Below, piece by piece: positions 40,616 to 49,870 of a stretch of DNA of 64,000 nucleotides. Within the stretch, counting starts at the first letter, position 1. The number at the start of each line of letters is the position of its first letter. The notes beneath the pieces were generated by a model, which saw nothing but the letters and a program-made list of their open reading frames with translations, had not been told where the DNA came from and did not search any database. The position numbers and the translations under genes are program-made. The DNA comes from Acidobacteriota bacterium. Its GTDB lineage: Bacteria > Acidobacteriota > Thermoanaerobaculia > UBA5066. Location of the stretch: the NCBI GenBank assembly GCA_029781975.1, contig JAKOVQ010000009.1:62001-126000 (forward strand). Reading direction: 5' to 3'.

Positions 40616-41749
40616 GTGCGCGTCGCTGTAGCGATGTCGGGCGGCGTCGACTCCTCGGTGGCCGCGCTCCTCCTCCTCCGCCAGGGATTCGAGGTGGTCG
40701 GGATCTCGATGCACCTCTGGGACCACGACCGCGACGGCGCGGGCGACCGCGAGGGGCGCTGCTGCACCGCCGAGGACCTGTCGACCGCCCGGCGGGCGGC
40801 CGACGTCGTCGGCATCCCCCACTTCGTCTTCGACCTCACCTCCCGTTTCGAGCAGGCGGTGGTCCGCCCGTTCGTCGCGTCCTACCTGGCCGGCGAGACC
40901 CCGATCCCCTGCCTCGCGTGCAACACCGACGTGAAGTTCGAGAGCCTGCTCGAGAAGGCGCGCGCCCTGGGCTGCGAGGCCGTGGCGACGGGCCACTACG
41001 TCCGCCTGGAGCGCGCCCCGGGGGGAGGGGCGCCCCGGCTGCGCAAGGCGCGCGACCTCGCCAAGGACCAGTCCTACTACCTGTACGGCCTCGACGCCTC
41101 CCAGCTCGAAGCCGCCCTTTTCCCCCTCGGGGAGCTGACCAAGGACGAGGTCCGGCGCCTGGCTCGAGACGCGGGGCTCCCCAACTGGGACAAGCCGGAC
41201 TCGCAGGAGATCTGCTTCGTTCCGGCCGCCGACGGCCCGTCCGGCTTCATCCGCCGCGAGGGCTCCGCCCTCGGCTTCGACCTCCCCGCGTTCCCGGCCA
41301 GCCGGCCCGGCCCGGTGACCGACGGATCGGGTCTTCCGGTCGGGCGGCACGAGGGCACCTTCGCGTTCACCGTCGGCCAGCGAAGGGGCCTCGGGATCGC
41401 GACGGGGGAGCCCCTCTACGTCGTCGACGTCCTTCCCGACGAGGCGCGCGTCGTCGTCGGGCCCCGGGAGGCGCTCGAGACGCGCGAGGTCGTCCTGCGG
41501 GAGGTCCGCCTCGCGGCGGAGGCGCCGCCGTCGGGCCAGCTGCAGGTGCGGGCGCGGATCCGCTCGAGGCACCCCGACGTCCCCGCGCGCCTCCTCCTCG
41601 ACGAGCGGGGCGGCCCGCGCGAGGCGACGGCCCGCCTCCTCTTCGACGAGCCGGTTCGCGCCGCGGCCCCCGGCCAGGCCGCGGTCTTCTACGACGCCGC
41701 CGAGCACGACCTCCTGGTCGGGGGCGGCCTCATCTCGCGCCCCCGCTAG
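40616..41749 (+). CDS. mnmA: tRNA 2-thiouridine synthase
   Basis: 377 residues. PP-loop SGGVDSS at 8-14 binds ATP; the catalytic and persulfide Cys pair is C102 in PCLACN and C200 in SQEICF; 'HEGTFAFTVGQRRGLGI' starts the C-terminal barrel. MnmA thiolates uridine 34 of Glu, Gln and Lys tRNAs, taking sulfur from IscS through a relay; no IscS or Tus gene is adjacent. Start GTG 40616 follows a TAAACT box. Cytosolic. The next gene starts 122 bases later with its own promoter. Confidence 0.95.
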   Translation: MRVAVAMSGGVDSSVAALLLLRQGFEVVGISMHLWDHDRDGAGDREGRCCTAEDLSTARRAADVVGIPHFVFDLTSRFEQAVVRPFVASYLAGETPIPCLACNTDVKFESLLEKARALGCEAVATGHYVRLERAPGGGAPRLRKARDLAKDQSYYLYGLDASQLEAALFPLGELTKDEVRRLARDAGLPNWDKPDSQEICFVPAADGPSGFIRREGSALGFDLPAFPASRPGPVTDGSGLPVGRHEGTFAFTVGQRRGLGIATGEPLYVVDVLPDEARVVVGPREALETREVVLREVRLAAEAPPSGQLQVRARIRSRHPDVPARLLLDERGGPREATARLLFDEPVRAAAPGQAAVFYDAAEHDLLVGGGLISRPR

Positions 41750-41821
41750 CCCCGCCGGTCTCGACCCGGGGGGCGCCGCCGTCCTCGGGCCGGTTCCATG
41801 AACCCTCGGACGAGACGGTGC

Positions 41822-41850
41822 TTGACTTGCGACTGACTTACGTCTATCTT
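41822..41850 (+). promoter_or_regulatory. Canonical -35/-10 promoter of the radical SAM gene
   Basis: TTGACT (41822-41827), a 17-base spacer and TATCTT (41845-41850). It is the only promoter in the window with both elements at consensus spacing that I noticed, which sets this gene apart. Confidence 0.65.
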
Positions 41851-41871
41851 GCGTCTCATGGGGGAAAGGCC

Positions 41872-42639
41872 ATGAGCATCGCCGAGGCCGCCCGCCTCGA
41901 AGCGGGCCAGGAAGGGAGTCCCGATGGGTCCGCGCCGTCCGCCGCAGGCGGGGTCCGGCGCAGGATGGCCGAGGACCTTCGGACCATGGAAGGACTCGTC
42001 GTCACGGGAGCGGGGGGGAGGAGGATCCTGCGCCTCCTCGTCCCCGGGAGCTGCCGCCACGCGTGCCCGGAGTGTCCGATGGCGGACCAGTCCTTTCTTT
42101 CCCCGCCGGGGAATCCGGAGCGGGTGGCCAGGCTCGCCGTCCTGGCGTTCCGGCGGGGGCTCTGCGACGGAATTTTCCTCTCCTGCGGCCTTCCGCTCGA
42201 TCCGGTCGCTGCGGCCGAACGCCAGCTCCGGCTGGTCCGGTATCTCCGGATCCGGCTCGGGTTCCGCGGCTACCTCCACGCGAAGGTGCCGCCGGGGGCC
42301 GGGGAGCAGCAGGTCGCCGGGCTCCTGCACCTGGTCGATCGTCTCTCGCGCGAGCCCGAGGGGATCTGCCGGTCCGCCTCCGCGCCGCCGATCCAGGGGT
42401 TGTCGGGTCCCGCATGGAGACCGGTCCGGCCGGCTCCTTCCCGGGGGAGGGGATGGCAGCTTCCGCTCTGGTCCCCTCTCGGCGAGGCGCGCCATCGTGG
42501 CGCTTCGTCACGGTTGACGGAGCTGGCGAAGGTGGAGGCGCGCCCCCGGCGATCGGGAGGCGAAGCCGCTTCGGAAGCGGGCGCGAGGACGGCTCCGAGG
42601 CCAGGAGCAGACTCCACAGGCCGACTCCGGTCGGTCTGA
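41872..42639 (+). CDS. Truncated or divergent COG4277-like radical SAM protein
   Basis: 255 residues. The iron-sulfur motif CRHACPEC (C61, C65, C68) and the run 'GIFLSCGLPLDP...VRYLRIRLGFRGYLHAKVPPGAGEQQ...VDRLS' follow the N-terminal half of the 'putative DNA modification/repair radical SAM' family (COG4277), which is normally above 400 residues with a C-terminal HhH region. After residue about 160 the match stops and the remainder is Arg/Pro/Ser-rich and unlike the family. It may be a short functional form or a decayed gene. A strong promoter and GGGGGAAAGG site precede the ATG. It lies directly upstream of the AlkD-like gene. Confidence 0.6.
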   Translation: MSIAEAARLEAGQEGSPDGSAPSAAGGVRRRMAEDLRTMEGLVVTGAGGRRILRLLVPGSCRHACPECPMADQSFLSPPGNPERVARLAVLAFRRGLCDGIFLSCGLPLDPVAAAERQLRLVRYLRIRLGFRGYLHAKVPPGAGEQQVAGLLHLVDRLSREPEGICRSASAPPIQGLSGPAWRPVRPAPSRGRGWQLPLWSPLGEARHRGASSRLTELAKVEARPRRSGGEAASEAGARTAPRPGADSTGRLRSV

Positions 42640-42657
42640 GATTGGCGCGCCGTGTGC

Positions 42658-42663
42658 TAGAAT
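42658..42663 (+). promoter_or_regulatory. -10 box of the AlkD-like gene
   Basis: TAGAAT, 15 bases before ATG 42679. Confidence 0.45.
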
Positions 42664-42678
42664 AGCAGGGCGCGTCCT

Positions 42679-43455
42679 ATGGGCAAGAACTCGAACCCCG
42701 CAGCCGCCACCATCATCAAGGAGATCCGAGCAGCCCTCGACGATCGCGCCGAGGACAAGGCCCGGACCAGCCCGCAGAAGGGCCCGGTGAAGGTGCTCGG
42801 CGTCCGCCCGGCCAGCGTGAAGACGGTGGCGAGGGAAATCGCCGTGAAGCACCGGATGGACCTCGACTACGGCGGGGCCGTCGCCGTCCTGGACGCTGCC
42901 GCGGCGCGGAAGACCCGCGAGGAGATCCTCGTCGCGGTCGAGCTGGTCGACCGCTGCCGAAAGGACTTCGAGCCGTCCCTGATCGGCCGGCTCGACAAGT
43001 GGATCGGCCTGGCGGACGACATCGAGCTCGCCGAGGCGCTCGGGGCGCGGCTCGGCGCGCCGGCGCTCTCGCTCGATCCCGGGAAGATCGCGACGGTCCG
43101 CAAGTGGGCTCGATTCCGTAGCGTCGGCAGGAAGCGGATGGCGCTCCTGACGGCTGCCGGCCTCGTCACCGAGGGGCGGCGGGACGCCGCCCTGGCGCTC
43201 GACCTGTGCGAGATCCTCCTCAACGAGGAGCACCCGATCCTCGTCGGCGAGGTGGCGTCGCTGCTGAGGACGACGACGAAGATCGACGCGAAGGCGGTCC
43301 AGGATTTCCTGTTCCGCCGGTCGGTGGACGGGAATCCGGACATCCTCCGGGCAGGGTCGGAGAACCTCGACGCCGCGCGCCGCGCCGCGCTCATCGCGAA
43401 GCTGGAGGCGCAGGCGAGCGTCTCCTCGACGCTCGCGACGGCCAGCGGCCGCTGA
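42679..43455 (+). CDS. AlkD-like DNA alkylation repair family protein (HEAT repeats)
   Basis: 258 residues, all helical. The pattern 'VKVLGVRPASVKTVAREIA', then 'REEILVAVELVDRCRKDFEPSLIGRLDKWIGLADDIELAEAL' and 'GKIATVRKWARFRSVGRKRMALLTA' matches the DNA alkylation repair (AlkC/AlkD) HEAT-repeat family, where helices grip DNA around damaged bases. The catalytic Asp of AlkD cannot be placed with certainty. With the COG4277-like gene it forms a small repair-type locus, by context. Cytosolic. Confidence 0.75.
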   Translation: MGKNSNPAAATIIKEIRAALDDRAEDKARTSPQKGPVKVLGVRPASVKTVAREIAVKHRMDLDYGGAVAVLDAAAARKTREEILVAVELVDRCRKDFEPSLIGRLDKWIGLADDIELAEALGARLGAPALSLDPGKIATVRKWARFRSVGRKRMALLTAAGLVTEGRRDAALALDLCEILLNEEHPILVGEVASLLRTTTKIDAKAVQDFLFRRSVDGNPDILRAGSENLDAARRAALIAKLEAQASVSSTLATASGR

Positions 43456-43468
43456 GCGCTCCGGTCGG

Positions 43469-44422
43469 CTAGTCCGCGGCGGCGAGCAGCTTCTCGGCGG
43501 CGGCCCGCTCCTGGCCGGTCAGCCGGGACGAGAAGGGAAGCGACCGCCAGCGGGCGATCCGCTGTTCCGCGGGGAGGGTTCTCAGCTGGCGGATCTCGCT
43601 CGTCACCCTGGCCCTCTCGTCGGGCTCGAGGGAGCGGAGGCGCACCCCGAGCCGCCTCGCCCCGGCGGCTTCCTCCGGGCCGAGGGCCGAGACCCGGCTC
43701 CAGCGACCTTCGAGGGTCCTCTGCTGGTCTGCCGGGTAGGCAGCGAAGGCGCGGTTCAGCGCGACGAGCCGATCCTGGCTCGCCTTCGGCAGGCGCCGGA
43801 ACGCGAGCACCTTGTCGGCGAGGGCCTCCGGCGAAAGGGGCGTGGGCGACGGCAGCGGGAGCGGCGTCGGGAGCGCCGGGCCGTACATCGGGCCGGAGGC
43901 CAGGTCGGCCTGGAAGAACGGGTCGAGGCCGGCGAGCGCCTCGAGCGAGCCGAGGAAGTCGACGTCCCGCAGGCCTCCCACGATGGCCCGCTCCTGCTCC
44001 GTGACCGGCGAGTCGAGAAGGCCGGATCCGTCGGAGAGGAGGGGTGCCGCCACCGTCGCGGGGGCTGGAGCGACCGCGGTTCGGGACGACGGAGCCGGCC
44101 CCCGGAGCAGAAGGTAGCCCGCCCCGGCGGCGATCGCCGCTCCTGCCGCGACGAGGCCGACGATCGGGAGCCTGCTCGGCGCCGGGGGGCGCGGGGCCGT
44201 CGGCCTCTCCACGGCGGAGATCAGACGGCGATGGATCCGGACGTCGAGGTCCCGCGGCGTGTCGCCGCTCCCGGCCTTCAGGAGACGCTCGATCTCGGCG
44301 TACGCGCGAGCGGCCTCGCGGCAGCCCGCGCACTCTTGGAGGTGGGTCACGACCGGGGCGTGCCCCCCCTGCTGGGCCGATTCCGGGTCGACGAGCCGCG
44401 TCCGCGTCTCGGCGCAGGTCAC
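43469..44422 (-). CDS. Zinc-finger anti-sigma factor with DUF3106-like periplasmic domain
   Basis: 317 residues. N-terminal zinc anti-sigma motif HLQECAGC (H27, C31, C34) with a further Cys near residue 3, then one membrane helix (about 83-106), then an extracytoplasmic part whose C-terminal third (RRLPKASQDRLVALNRAF ... LPAEQRIARWRSLPFSSRLTGQERAAAEKLL) follows the DUF3106 pattern. It should hold the ECF sigma factor encoded just upstream at the membrane and release it on a signal. The GTG start shares bases with the TGA of the sigma gene (GTGA overlap), a sure sign of coupling. Confidence 0.82.
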   Translation of the reverse strand: MTCAETRTRLVDPESAQQGGHAPVVTHLQECAGCREAARAYAEIERLLKAGSGDTPRDLDVRIHRRLISAVERPTAPRPPAPSRLPIVGLVAAGAAIAAGAGYLLLRGPAPSSRTAVAPAPATVAAPLLSDGSGLLDSPVTEQERAIVGGLRDVDFLGSLEALAGLDPFFQADLASGPMYGPALPTPLPLPSPTPLSPEALADKVLAFRRLPKASQDRLVALNRAFAAYPADQQRTLEGRWSRVSALGPEEAAGARRLGVRLRSLEPDERARVTSEIRQLRTLPAEQRIARWRSLPFSSRLTGQERAAAEKLLAAAD

Positions 44423-45021
44423 GAGGTCCGGCTCCCGGTGCCGTCGGCGGGAAGGGGCGGGGGAAGGGGCGGAGGAACGGGCGGAGTGACGGGCGGAAGC
44501 GAGGCGGGGAGCTCGAGCAGGGGCTCGAGCGCGCCCGCCAGCCGATCCATCGCGTCGACCAGGAGCCGCCGGACCTCGGAGGGGGGGGCGTCGAGGACCT
44601 GGGCCGTTTCCGCCACCGTCAGGCGGGCGATCCGGGTGAGAAGGAGCGCGGCGGCGGCCGAAGGGGGGAGACCGGCCACCGAAGCCCGGACGAGAGCCGT
44701 CCTCGCGGCGGCGGACTCGCGCAGGCGTGCCGCGGGAACGGAGGTCACGGGAGGGGGAGGCGCCTCCGAGAGGACCTGGGCGGCGATGCGCCAGAGCCAG
44801 ACGGGGAACGCGACCGACGGGTCGAAGCGTCCGGCGGACGCGCGTAAGCGGACGAAGGTTTCCGCCGTCAGGTCGATCGCGCCGGACGGCTCGTGGGCCC
44901 TCTCGAAGAAGGCGTAGAGGAGGTCCCTCCACCGTCCGAGAAGGCGCTCGAGGGCGAGCGGGTCGTTCGCCGCCACGAGGAGCAGGTCTCCGGAGTCGGC
45001 GTCGTGCATCGACTCCGGCAT
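44419..45021 (-). CDS. ECF-type RNA polymerase sigma factor
   Basis: 200 residues. Region 2 corresponds to 'RLLGRWRDLLYAFFERAH...ETFVRLR' and region 4 to 'GLPPSAAAALLLTRIARLTVAETAQVLDAPPSEVRRLLVDAM', a helix-turn-helix that reads the -35 element. The linker between is short, as in ECF sigmas. The C-terminus is a Pro-rich tail of about 30 residues that is not part of sigma2/sigma4. It pairs with the zinc-finger anti-sigma encoded immediately downstream. ATG 45021 or 45009 are both possible starts. Confidence 0.85.
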   Translation of the reverse strand: MPESMHDADSGDLLLVAANDPLALERLLGRWRDLLYAFFERAHEPSGAIDLTAETFVRLRASAGRFDPSVAFPVWLWRIAAQVLSEAPPPPVTSVPAARLRESAAARTALVRASVAGLPPSAAAALLLTRIARLTVAETAQVLDAPPSEVRRLLVDAMDRLAGALEPLLELPASLPPVTPPVPPPLPPPLPADGTGSRTS

Positions 45022-45067
45022 TCTGCCACTACCCTGGCGCCACCCCCTCGGCCCGCCCGGGACGGCC

Positions 45068-45661
45068 TCAGTTCCCGGACTGCTCGAACTGACCCAGGAG
45101 CCAGTCCTGGACGGCCTTCTTCCCGTTGGCGGCGGCCCGGGCGACCTCCCCGTCCCGCGTCACGACCGCCGGGTCGAGCTCCTTCGTGGAGACGACGATG
45201 GCGGGGAGCCCCTTGGCGGGGTCGATGCCGTATCGCGCGAGGAGCTCCCGGTTCGGGTTCGAGGGCGAGACGTCGATGAAGACGGGGATGAACTGCTTCA
45301 TGAAAGGTTCGAGGAAGACCGGGTCGTAGATCGCGTCGTTCACGACGCGGCACGCGTCGCAGTCGTTCGTGCCGAAGTTGACCAGGACGCGCCGCCCGGA
45401 GGAGGTGGCGACGCGGCCGGCTGCCGCGATCGCCTTCTCGCCGACGAGATAGCTCTCGTAGATGGGCGGGAGGGCCTTCGGGGTGGCAGACGCCTTCTTC
45501 GGGGCCGGGGCGGCGGGCGTCGACGCCCGTTTCCGGCCCGGAGCCGGGGTCGGCCTGGCGGCCTCGGGCGCGGCGGCGGCGGGGAAGGCGCCGAAGGCTC
45601 CGGCTGCGAAGGCCGCGGCGAAGATTGCACCTGCTCTCCGGGAGATGGCTCGGCTCGTCAC
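45068..45661 (-). CDS. Secreted thioredoxin-like protein
   Basis: 197 residues with a signal peptide (about 1-30) and a basic Pro/Ala linker (about 34-65). The thioredoxin fold starts near 66, with the redox motif C101-D-A-C104 in 'FGTNDCDACRVV' and a cis-Pro block 'KGLPAIVV'. The proximal charged segment 'DVSPSNPNRELLARYGIDP' is typical of the DsbD-gamma/thioredoxin_7 group. It probably reduces or oxidises disulfides outside the cytosol. GTG start with AAAGGA upstream. It sits 20 bases after the DUF3467 gene on the same strand. Confidence 0.85.
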   Translation of the reverse strand: MTSRAISRRAGAIFAAAFAAGAFGAFPAAAAPEAARPTPAPGRKRASTPAAPAPKKASATPKALPPIYESYLVGEKAIAAAGRVATSSGRRVLVNFGTNDCDACRVVNDAIYDPVFLEPFMKQFIPVFIDVSPSNPNRELLARYGIDPAKGLPAIVVSTKELDPAVVTRDGEVARAAANGKKAVQDWLLGQFEQSGN

Positions 45662-45681
45662 GTGGAACGGTCCTTTCTGGG

Positions 45682-46008
45682 TCAGTTGGGGCGCGTCGTG
45701 ACGGCCTCGGTGCGCGGGGGCTCGAAGTCCGTCCGGATGACGCCGAAGCTCTTCTCGTAGATCTCGATGTTCTGCGCCAGCGCCTTCAGGAACTGCTTGG
45801 CGTGGACCGGCGACGTGAGGACGCGGGAGAGGATGCGAACGTCCTGACGGCCCGGCACGACGCGGCCGAAATCGAGGACGAACTCCGCCGGGTTGTGGAT
45901 GATGTTGGCGAAATTGGCGTAGATCCCCGTCGCGACGGTGTCGTCCATGGAGATCTGGAGGGGCGGCGGGCCCTTCCTGTCGTCGGGTTTGGTCGGTTCA
46001 TCAGCCAT
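45682..46008 (-). CDS. DUF3467 protein
   Basis: 108 residues. The family core is evident: 'ANFANIIHNPAEFVLDFGRVVPG', followed by 'VRILSRVLTSPVHAKQFLKALAQNIEIYEKSFG', i.e. the strand with 'N-x-x-E-F-x-L-D-F' and the helix with 'S-P-x-H-A-K'. Small cytosolic proteins of unknown function, widespread in Bacteroidetes and Acidobacteriota. ATG 46008 is chosen: a GAGGTG site and a TAGAAT box (46056-46061) give a normal leader; the longer frame to 46257 overlaps the divergent gene. Likely cotranscribed with the thioredoxin-like gene. Confidence 0.82.
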   Translation of the reverse strand: MADEPTKPDDRKGPPPLQISMDDTVATGIYANFANIIHNPAEFVLDFGRVVPGRQDVRILSRVLTSPVHAKQFLKALAQNIEIYEKSFGVIRTDFEPPRTEAVTTRPN

Positions 46009-46055
46009 CGCGACACCTCGTACGCAGCCGTTCGCCCGGCTGCAAAGCGCGGGCC

Positions 46056-46061
46056 ATTCTA
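46056..46061 (-). promoter_or_regulatory. -10 box of the DUF3467 gene
   Basis: TAGAAT on the minus strand, back to back with the leaderless promoter of the TPR gene. Confidence 0.45.
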
Positions 46062-46090
46062 GGGCAGGCCCGGAACCGGAGCGGGCGCCG

Positions 46091-46096
46091 TAAGAT
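46091..46096 (+). promoter_or_regulatory. -10 box, leaderless start of the TPR gene
   Basis: TAAGAT, 6 bases before ATG 46103. Confidence 0.5.
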
Positions 46097-46102
46097 CTTG
46101 CG

Positions 46103-46999
46103 ATGGAACGACGCGCTGCCGCCCTCTTCCTGGCCGTAGTCGCCGCATTCTCGCTCGGAGCACCGGCGTTCGCCGGCGGGACGGAGGACGCCGCCGCCGC
46201 CGTCGCCGAAGGGGACGCCGCCTGGGCTCGACGCGCCGAGGGGGCCCGGGGCGGCACCGCTCTCCCAGGCCCGATCGAGGCCGCCCTGGCGGCCTATCAC
46301 CGGGCCCTCGACGCGAACCCCGCGTCGCTCGAGGCGCGGTGGCGGATCATGCGGGCCCTCTACTTCCTCGGCGAGCACGCCACCACCGGCGCCGAGGAGA
46401 AGAAGCGGGTCTTCGACCAGGGCAAGGTCCTCGGCGAGGAGACGCTCGCCCTGATCCGGAAGGAGGCGGCGCCGGCGGCCGGGAAGTCGCTCGAGAAGGC
46501 GAGCCCCGTGGAGCTCGTCCCCTTCGTCCGAGGGAGGAAGGACGTCACGGCCTGCTTCCTCTGGGCGGGGGTCGACTGGGGCAAGTGGGCCCTCGTCTTC
46601 GGCAAGTCGCAGGCCGTGAGGCAGGGAGCCGCGGCGAAGATCCGCGACTACGCCACGGCCGTGATCCAGCTCGACCCGTCGTTCGAGGACGGGGGCGGCT
46701 ACCGCGTCCTCGGACGCCTCCACCACCAGACCCCCTCGGTCCCGTTCCTGACGGGGTGGGCGTCGCGGAGCGAGGCGCTCAGGAACCTGCGGCTGGCGGT
46801 CCAGGTGGCGCCGAGGAACTTCGTGAACAGGCTCTACCTCGCCGAGGCGATGTGGGACTACGAGAAGGAGAGGCGGCCCGAGGCCCGGAAGATGCTCGAG
46901 GAGCTCGCGGCCGACACGCCGACCGCGGCCTTCGCGGTCGAGGACGCGCGGGCCCAGGAGGAGGCGCGGCTCCTCCTGGCGTCGTGGAGCAAGGGCTGA
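46103..46999 (+). CDS. Secreted TPR-type protein
   Basis: 298 residues with a signal peptide ([19 protein letters not shown]). The mature protein is almost entirely helical with TPR-like pairs ('[32 protein letters not shown]' and '[29 protein letters not shown]'). The order and the central '[21 protein letters not shown]' segment resemble TatT, the periplasmic helical component of TRAP-associated (TRAP-T) systems, without a transporter gene here. Most likely a periplasmic scaffold. Two bases before cysE, so cotranscribed. Confidence 0.8.
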   Translation: MERRAAALFLAVVAAFSLGAPAFAGGTEDAAAAVAEGDAAWARRAEGARGGTALPGPIEAALAAYHRALDANPASLEARWRIMRALYFLGEHATTGAEEKKRVFDQGKVLGEETLALIRKEAAPAAGKSLEKASPVELVPFVRGRKDVTACFLWAGVDWGKWALVFGKSQAVRQGAAAKIRDYATAVIQLDPSFEDGGGYRVLGRLHHQTPSVPFLTGWASRSEALRNLRLAVQVAPRNFVNRLYLAEAMWDYEKERRPEARKMLEELAADTPTAAFAVEDARAQEEARLLLASWSKG

Positions 47000-47001
47000 C
47001 G

Positions 47002-47928
47002 ATGAAGGACCGCCTCCGCGCCGCGATCGCGCGCGCCGTCACCGCCGCGTCCTCCCGGCCGCACCTGTCGGCCATCGACGCGGCCGCCCGCCCGCAGAAG
47101 CGGGAGATCATCGAGGTCATCCGCCTCTTCCAGGAGGTGGTCTACCCCGGCTACTTCGGCGACACCGCGCTCTACCGCGACAACCCCCGCGACCACCTTG
47201 GCGACGTCCTTTTCCGCCTCCACCTCAAGCTCGGCGCCGAGGTCGAGAAGGCGCTCGCGCTCGACCGGGGGGCCGAGGCGGCGCGGGGCGACGCCCGCGA
47301 GGTGAGCGCCTCGCTGATGGAGCGGCTGCCGGACCTCGCCGACCGGGTCGCCGAGGACGTCCAGGCCGCCTTCGACGGCGACCCGGCCGCGACCGGCTTC
47401 GACGAGATCATCCTGTCGTACCCGGGGGTGAAGGCGATCTTCACCTACCGGATCGCCCACGAGATCCACCGGATGGGGGTGCGGCTGATCCCCCGGATCA
47501 TGACCGAGTTCGCGCACAACGAGACCGGCGTCGACATCCACCCGGGCGCCCGGATCGGCCGCTACTTCTTCATCGACCACGGGACGGGGGTCGTCATCGG
47601 GGAGACGACGGACATCGGGGACCGGGTGAAGCTCTACCAGGGGGTGACGCTCGGGGCCGTGTCGTTCCCGAAGAACGAGCACGGCGAGCTGATCCGGGGA
47701 GTGAAGCGCCACCCGACGGTGGAGGACGACGTGGTCATCTACGCGGGCGCGACGATCCTCGGAGGCGAGACCGTCATCGGACGCGGCAGCGTGATCGGAG
47801 GGAGCGTCTGGCTGACGACCTCGGTCCCCCCGTACACCCGCGTGACCCTCGCGCGCGACCAGCTCCGCTTCGAGGAGCGGGCCCGGCCCCCGGTCACCGC
47901 CCTTCCCGACCCGGCGTCGGGACGGTGA
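47002..47928 (+). CDS. cysE: Serine O-acetyltransferase
   Basis: 308 residues. An N-terminal helical region (about 1-150) precedes a left-handed beta-helix made of hexapeptide repeats; the active-site His lies in '[15 protein letters not shown]' and '[14 protein letters not shown]', and the loop '[21 protein letters not shown]' completes the site. It transfers acetyl from acetyl-CoA to L-serine, feeding cysteine synthesis. No cysK is adjacent. The start is 2 bases after the TPR gene, an odd partner for an amino-acid enzyme. Its end overlaps the convergent histidine kinase gene by 35 bases. Confidence 0.92.
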   Translation: MKDRLRAAIARAVTAASSRPHLSAIDAAARPQKREIIEVIRLFQEVVYPGYFGDTALYRDNPRDHLGDVLFRLHLKLGAEVEKALALDRGAEAARGDAREVSASLMERLPDLADRVAEDVQAAFDGDPAATGFDEIILSYPGVKAIFTYRIAHEIHRMGVRLIPRIMTEFAHNETGVDIHPGARIGRYFFIDHGTGVVIGETTDIGDRVKLYQGVTLGAVSFPKNEHGELIRGVKRHPTVEDDVVIYAGATILGGETVIGRGSVIGGSVWLTTSVPPYTRVTLARDQLRFEERARPPVTALPDPASGR

Positions 47929-49870
47929 ACCAGGCCCGGGTGCCGATCCCCCCGGCGCCCGGCTCCAGGCCGATCCGTCCGCCCATCGCCTCGACGAGGA
48001 GGCGCGCGATCGGGAGCCCGAGCCCCGTCCCGCCGAACCGGCGGGCCGCCCCGGTCTCGCCCTGGATGAACTTCTCGAAGACGAGGCTCCTCCGCTCCTC
48101 GGGGATTCCGACGCCGGTGTCCTCGACCTCGAAGAGGAGCTTGCGCTTGCCGTCCGACGCGCGGACGCGGACGAGGACTCCGCCGGTCTGAGTGAACTTG
48201 ATCGCGTTGTCGACGAGGGCCGCGAGGACCTGCCGGAGCCGGGGGCCGTCGGCCCAGGCTCGAGGGAGGTCCGGATCGACGGCGAGCCGGAGGACGAGCC
48301 CCTTCCCGGCCGCCGCCTCGGCTGCGGCGAGGCGCACCTCCTCGGCGACGTGCGCGACGTCGACCTCGCCCGGCTCGAGCTCCACCCGCCCGGACTCGAG
48401 CCGGGTCACCTCGAGGACGCCGTTGACGACCTTCAGGAGCTCCCGCGCGGATCCGAGCACCTGGTCGAGGTAGCTCCGGGCCTCCTCCGGCGAGTCGGCG
48501 GCGCCGTCGCGCACGAGCTGCGTCAGACCGAGGATGGAGTTGAGCGGCGTCCGGAGCTCGTGGGTGACGACCCGGACGAACTCCTCCTTCCCGCGCGAGG
48601 CCGCCGCGAGCTCCTCGGTCCGCCGTTGCAGCTCCTGGGACATCCTCGCCAGCTCGAGCCCCCGCGCGTTCAGCCTCTCCTCGAGAGAGCGCCGCGCCGC
48701 CCCCAGCTCGACGCGGGCCGAGCGGAGCGGCTCGAGCGCTTCCGCCAGAGCCCGCCCGACGTCGTCCATCTCCGGGACGCTCTTCGTCTGCGGCGGCGGG
48801 ACCGTCCGGCCTTCCTCGCCGGTCGTGCGGGTCCAGGCCGCGAGGGCCGCCAGGTCCCCGGCGACGGCCCGGCGGGTACCGGCCGCCGCCGCGCGCGTCG
48901 CGATCGCCACCACGCCGGCTCCGGCGGCGGCGGCGAGGAGGACGAGCGTCACCGGCGGGGCCTCCGGACGGAGGGGCCGCGCTGCGACCCACCATCGGTC
49001 GGAGGCTCCGTCGATCGGGACGGGAAGGACCTTCGGCCGCACGGACGAGAGGTCGGCGCCGGGGGCGAGGCGGGGAGCGAGGTCGGCGAGGGCGGCGTCG
49101 CTCTCGAGGGGGGCGGTCTCCTCGGCTCCCGCCCGGAGGAAGCGGCGGTCCCGGCTGACGAGAGCCGGGGAGATCGGTTCCGCCCGTCGAAGAGGCGCCC
49201 GGAGGACGTCGAGGCCGTAGAGGATCCGGACGACCCCGAGGGGCGCGGCCCGGCGGTCGGCTCCCGGGATCCGGACCGACACGGCGAAGGTGTCGACGGG
49301 GACGTCCCGGTCGTCCCCCGGAAGCGACACGTCGAACCCGTTCGTGATCGCGGCCCGCCACCAGCGCGCCCCGCCGACCCAGGCCGTGTGGACCGGGTCC
49401 GAGCCCGCCGCGCAGACCCCCCTGGCGTTGGTGAGGAGGGCGGAGGTCGCTCCCGGGAGGGTCGCGACGGCCGCGCCGAGCCGACGGGACGCGGGCCCGT
49501 GAGGCTCGATCAGGTGGGTGGGCGCGAGGCTCTCCTCGAGGGCCGCGAGCCGGGCCGGGTCGGGGCGCGCCTCTGGGCCGGGCAGCGGGTCCGCCTCCTC
49601 GAGCTGCCCGGCCGCGGCCACGAGGAGGGGGTCCCCCGCGAGCAGGCGGGCGGCCGCGAGCCTCTCGTCGACGAGGCGCGAGATCTCCTCGGTCAGCCGC
49701 GTTCCGATCGTCTCGGTCCGGGCCGAGGCGATCGTGGCGGCGTCCCTCGACGTGATCGCCCAGACGGCTCCCCCTGCCGAGAGGGCCGAGAGGGCCGCGA
49801 CGAGGGCGGGAAGCGCCACCCGGGCGCCCCGACCGGACCTCCGGGGACGCGGGCCAGGGCTGCCGCTCAC
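47894..49870 (-). CDS. Cache-domain sensor histidine kinase
   Basis: 658 residues. After a basic N-terminus a membrane helix (about 18-40) leads into a periplasmic sensing region (about 45-320) with the dCache-like pattern ('[17 protein letters not shown]'). A second helix lies near 310-330, then a HAMP-like/coiled linker, HisKA with the phospho-acceptor His in [10 protein letters not shown], and HATPase_c with N box DNAIKF, G1 box DTGVGIPEE and G2 box [10 protein letters not shown]. No response regulator gene is adjacent, so its partner is elsewhere. GTG 49870 is chosen because it overlaps the folK stop as GTGA, implying coupling to folK. Confidence 0.92.
   Translation of the reverse strand: MSGSPGPRPRRSGRGARVALPALVAALSALSAGGAVWAITSRDAATIASARTETIGTRLTEEISRLVDERLAAARLLAGDPLLVAAAGQLEEADPLPGPEARPDPARLAALEESLAPTHLIEPHGPASRRLGAAVATLPGATSALLTNARGVCAAGSDPVHTAWVGGARWWRAAITNGFDVSLPGDDRDVPVDTFAVSVRIPGADRRAAPLGVVRILYGLDVLRAPLRRAEPISPALVSRDRRFLRAGAEETAPLESDAALADLAPRLAPGADLSSVRPKVLPVPIDGASDRWWVAARPLRPEAPPVTLVLLAAAAGAGVVAIATRAAAAGTRRAVAGDLAALAAWTRTTGEEGRTVPPPQTKSVPEMDDVGRALAEALEPLRSARVELGAARRSLEERLNARGLELARMSQELQRRTEELAAASRGKEEFVRVVTHELRTPLNSILGLTQLVRDGAADSPEEARSYLDQVLGSARELLKVVNGVLEVTRLESGRVELEPGEVDVAHVAEEVRLAAAEAAAGKGLVLRLAVDPDLPRAWADGPRLRQVLAALVDNAIKFTQTGGVLVRVRASDGKRKLLFEVEDTGVGIPEERRSLVFEKFIQGETGAARRFGGTGLGLPIARLLVEAMGGRIGLEPGAGGIGTRAWFTVPTPGREGR

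Noticed and set aside
41746-42495. 249-codon minus-strand frame opposite the radical SAM gene
   Set aside because: Low-complexity Arg/Pro/Glu sequence without a start signal; the plus strand has promoter, ribosome binding site and an iron-sulfur motif.
42360-42639. Frameshift in the radical SAM gene explaining its short length
   Set aside because: I compared the other two plus-strand frames after the divergence point and found no continuation of the family pattern, so a simple one-base shift is not supported.
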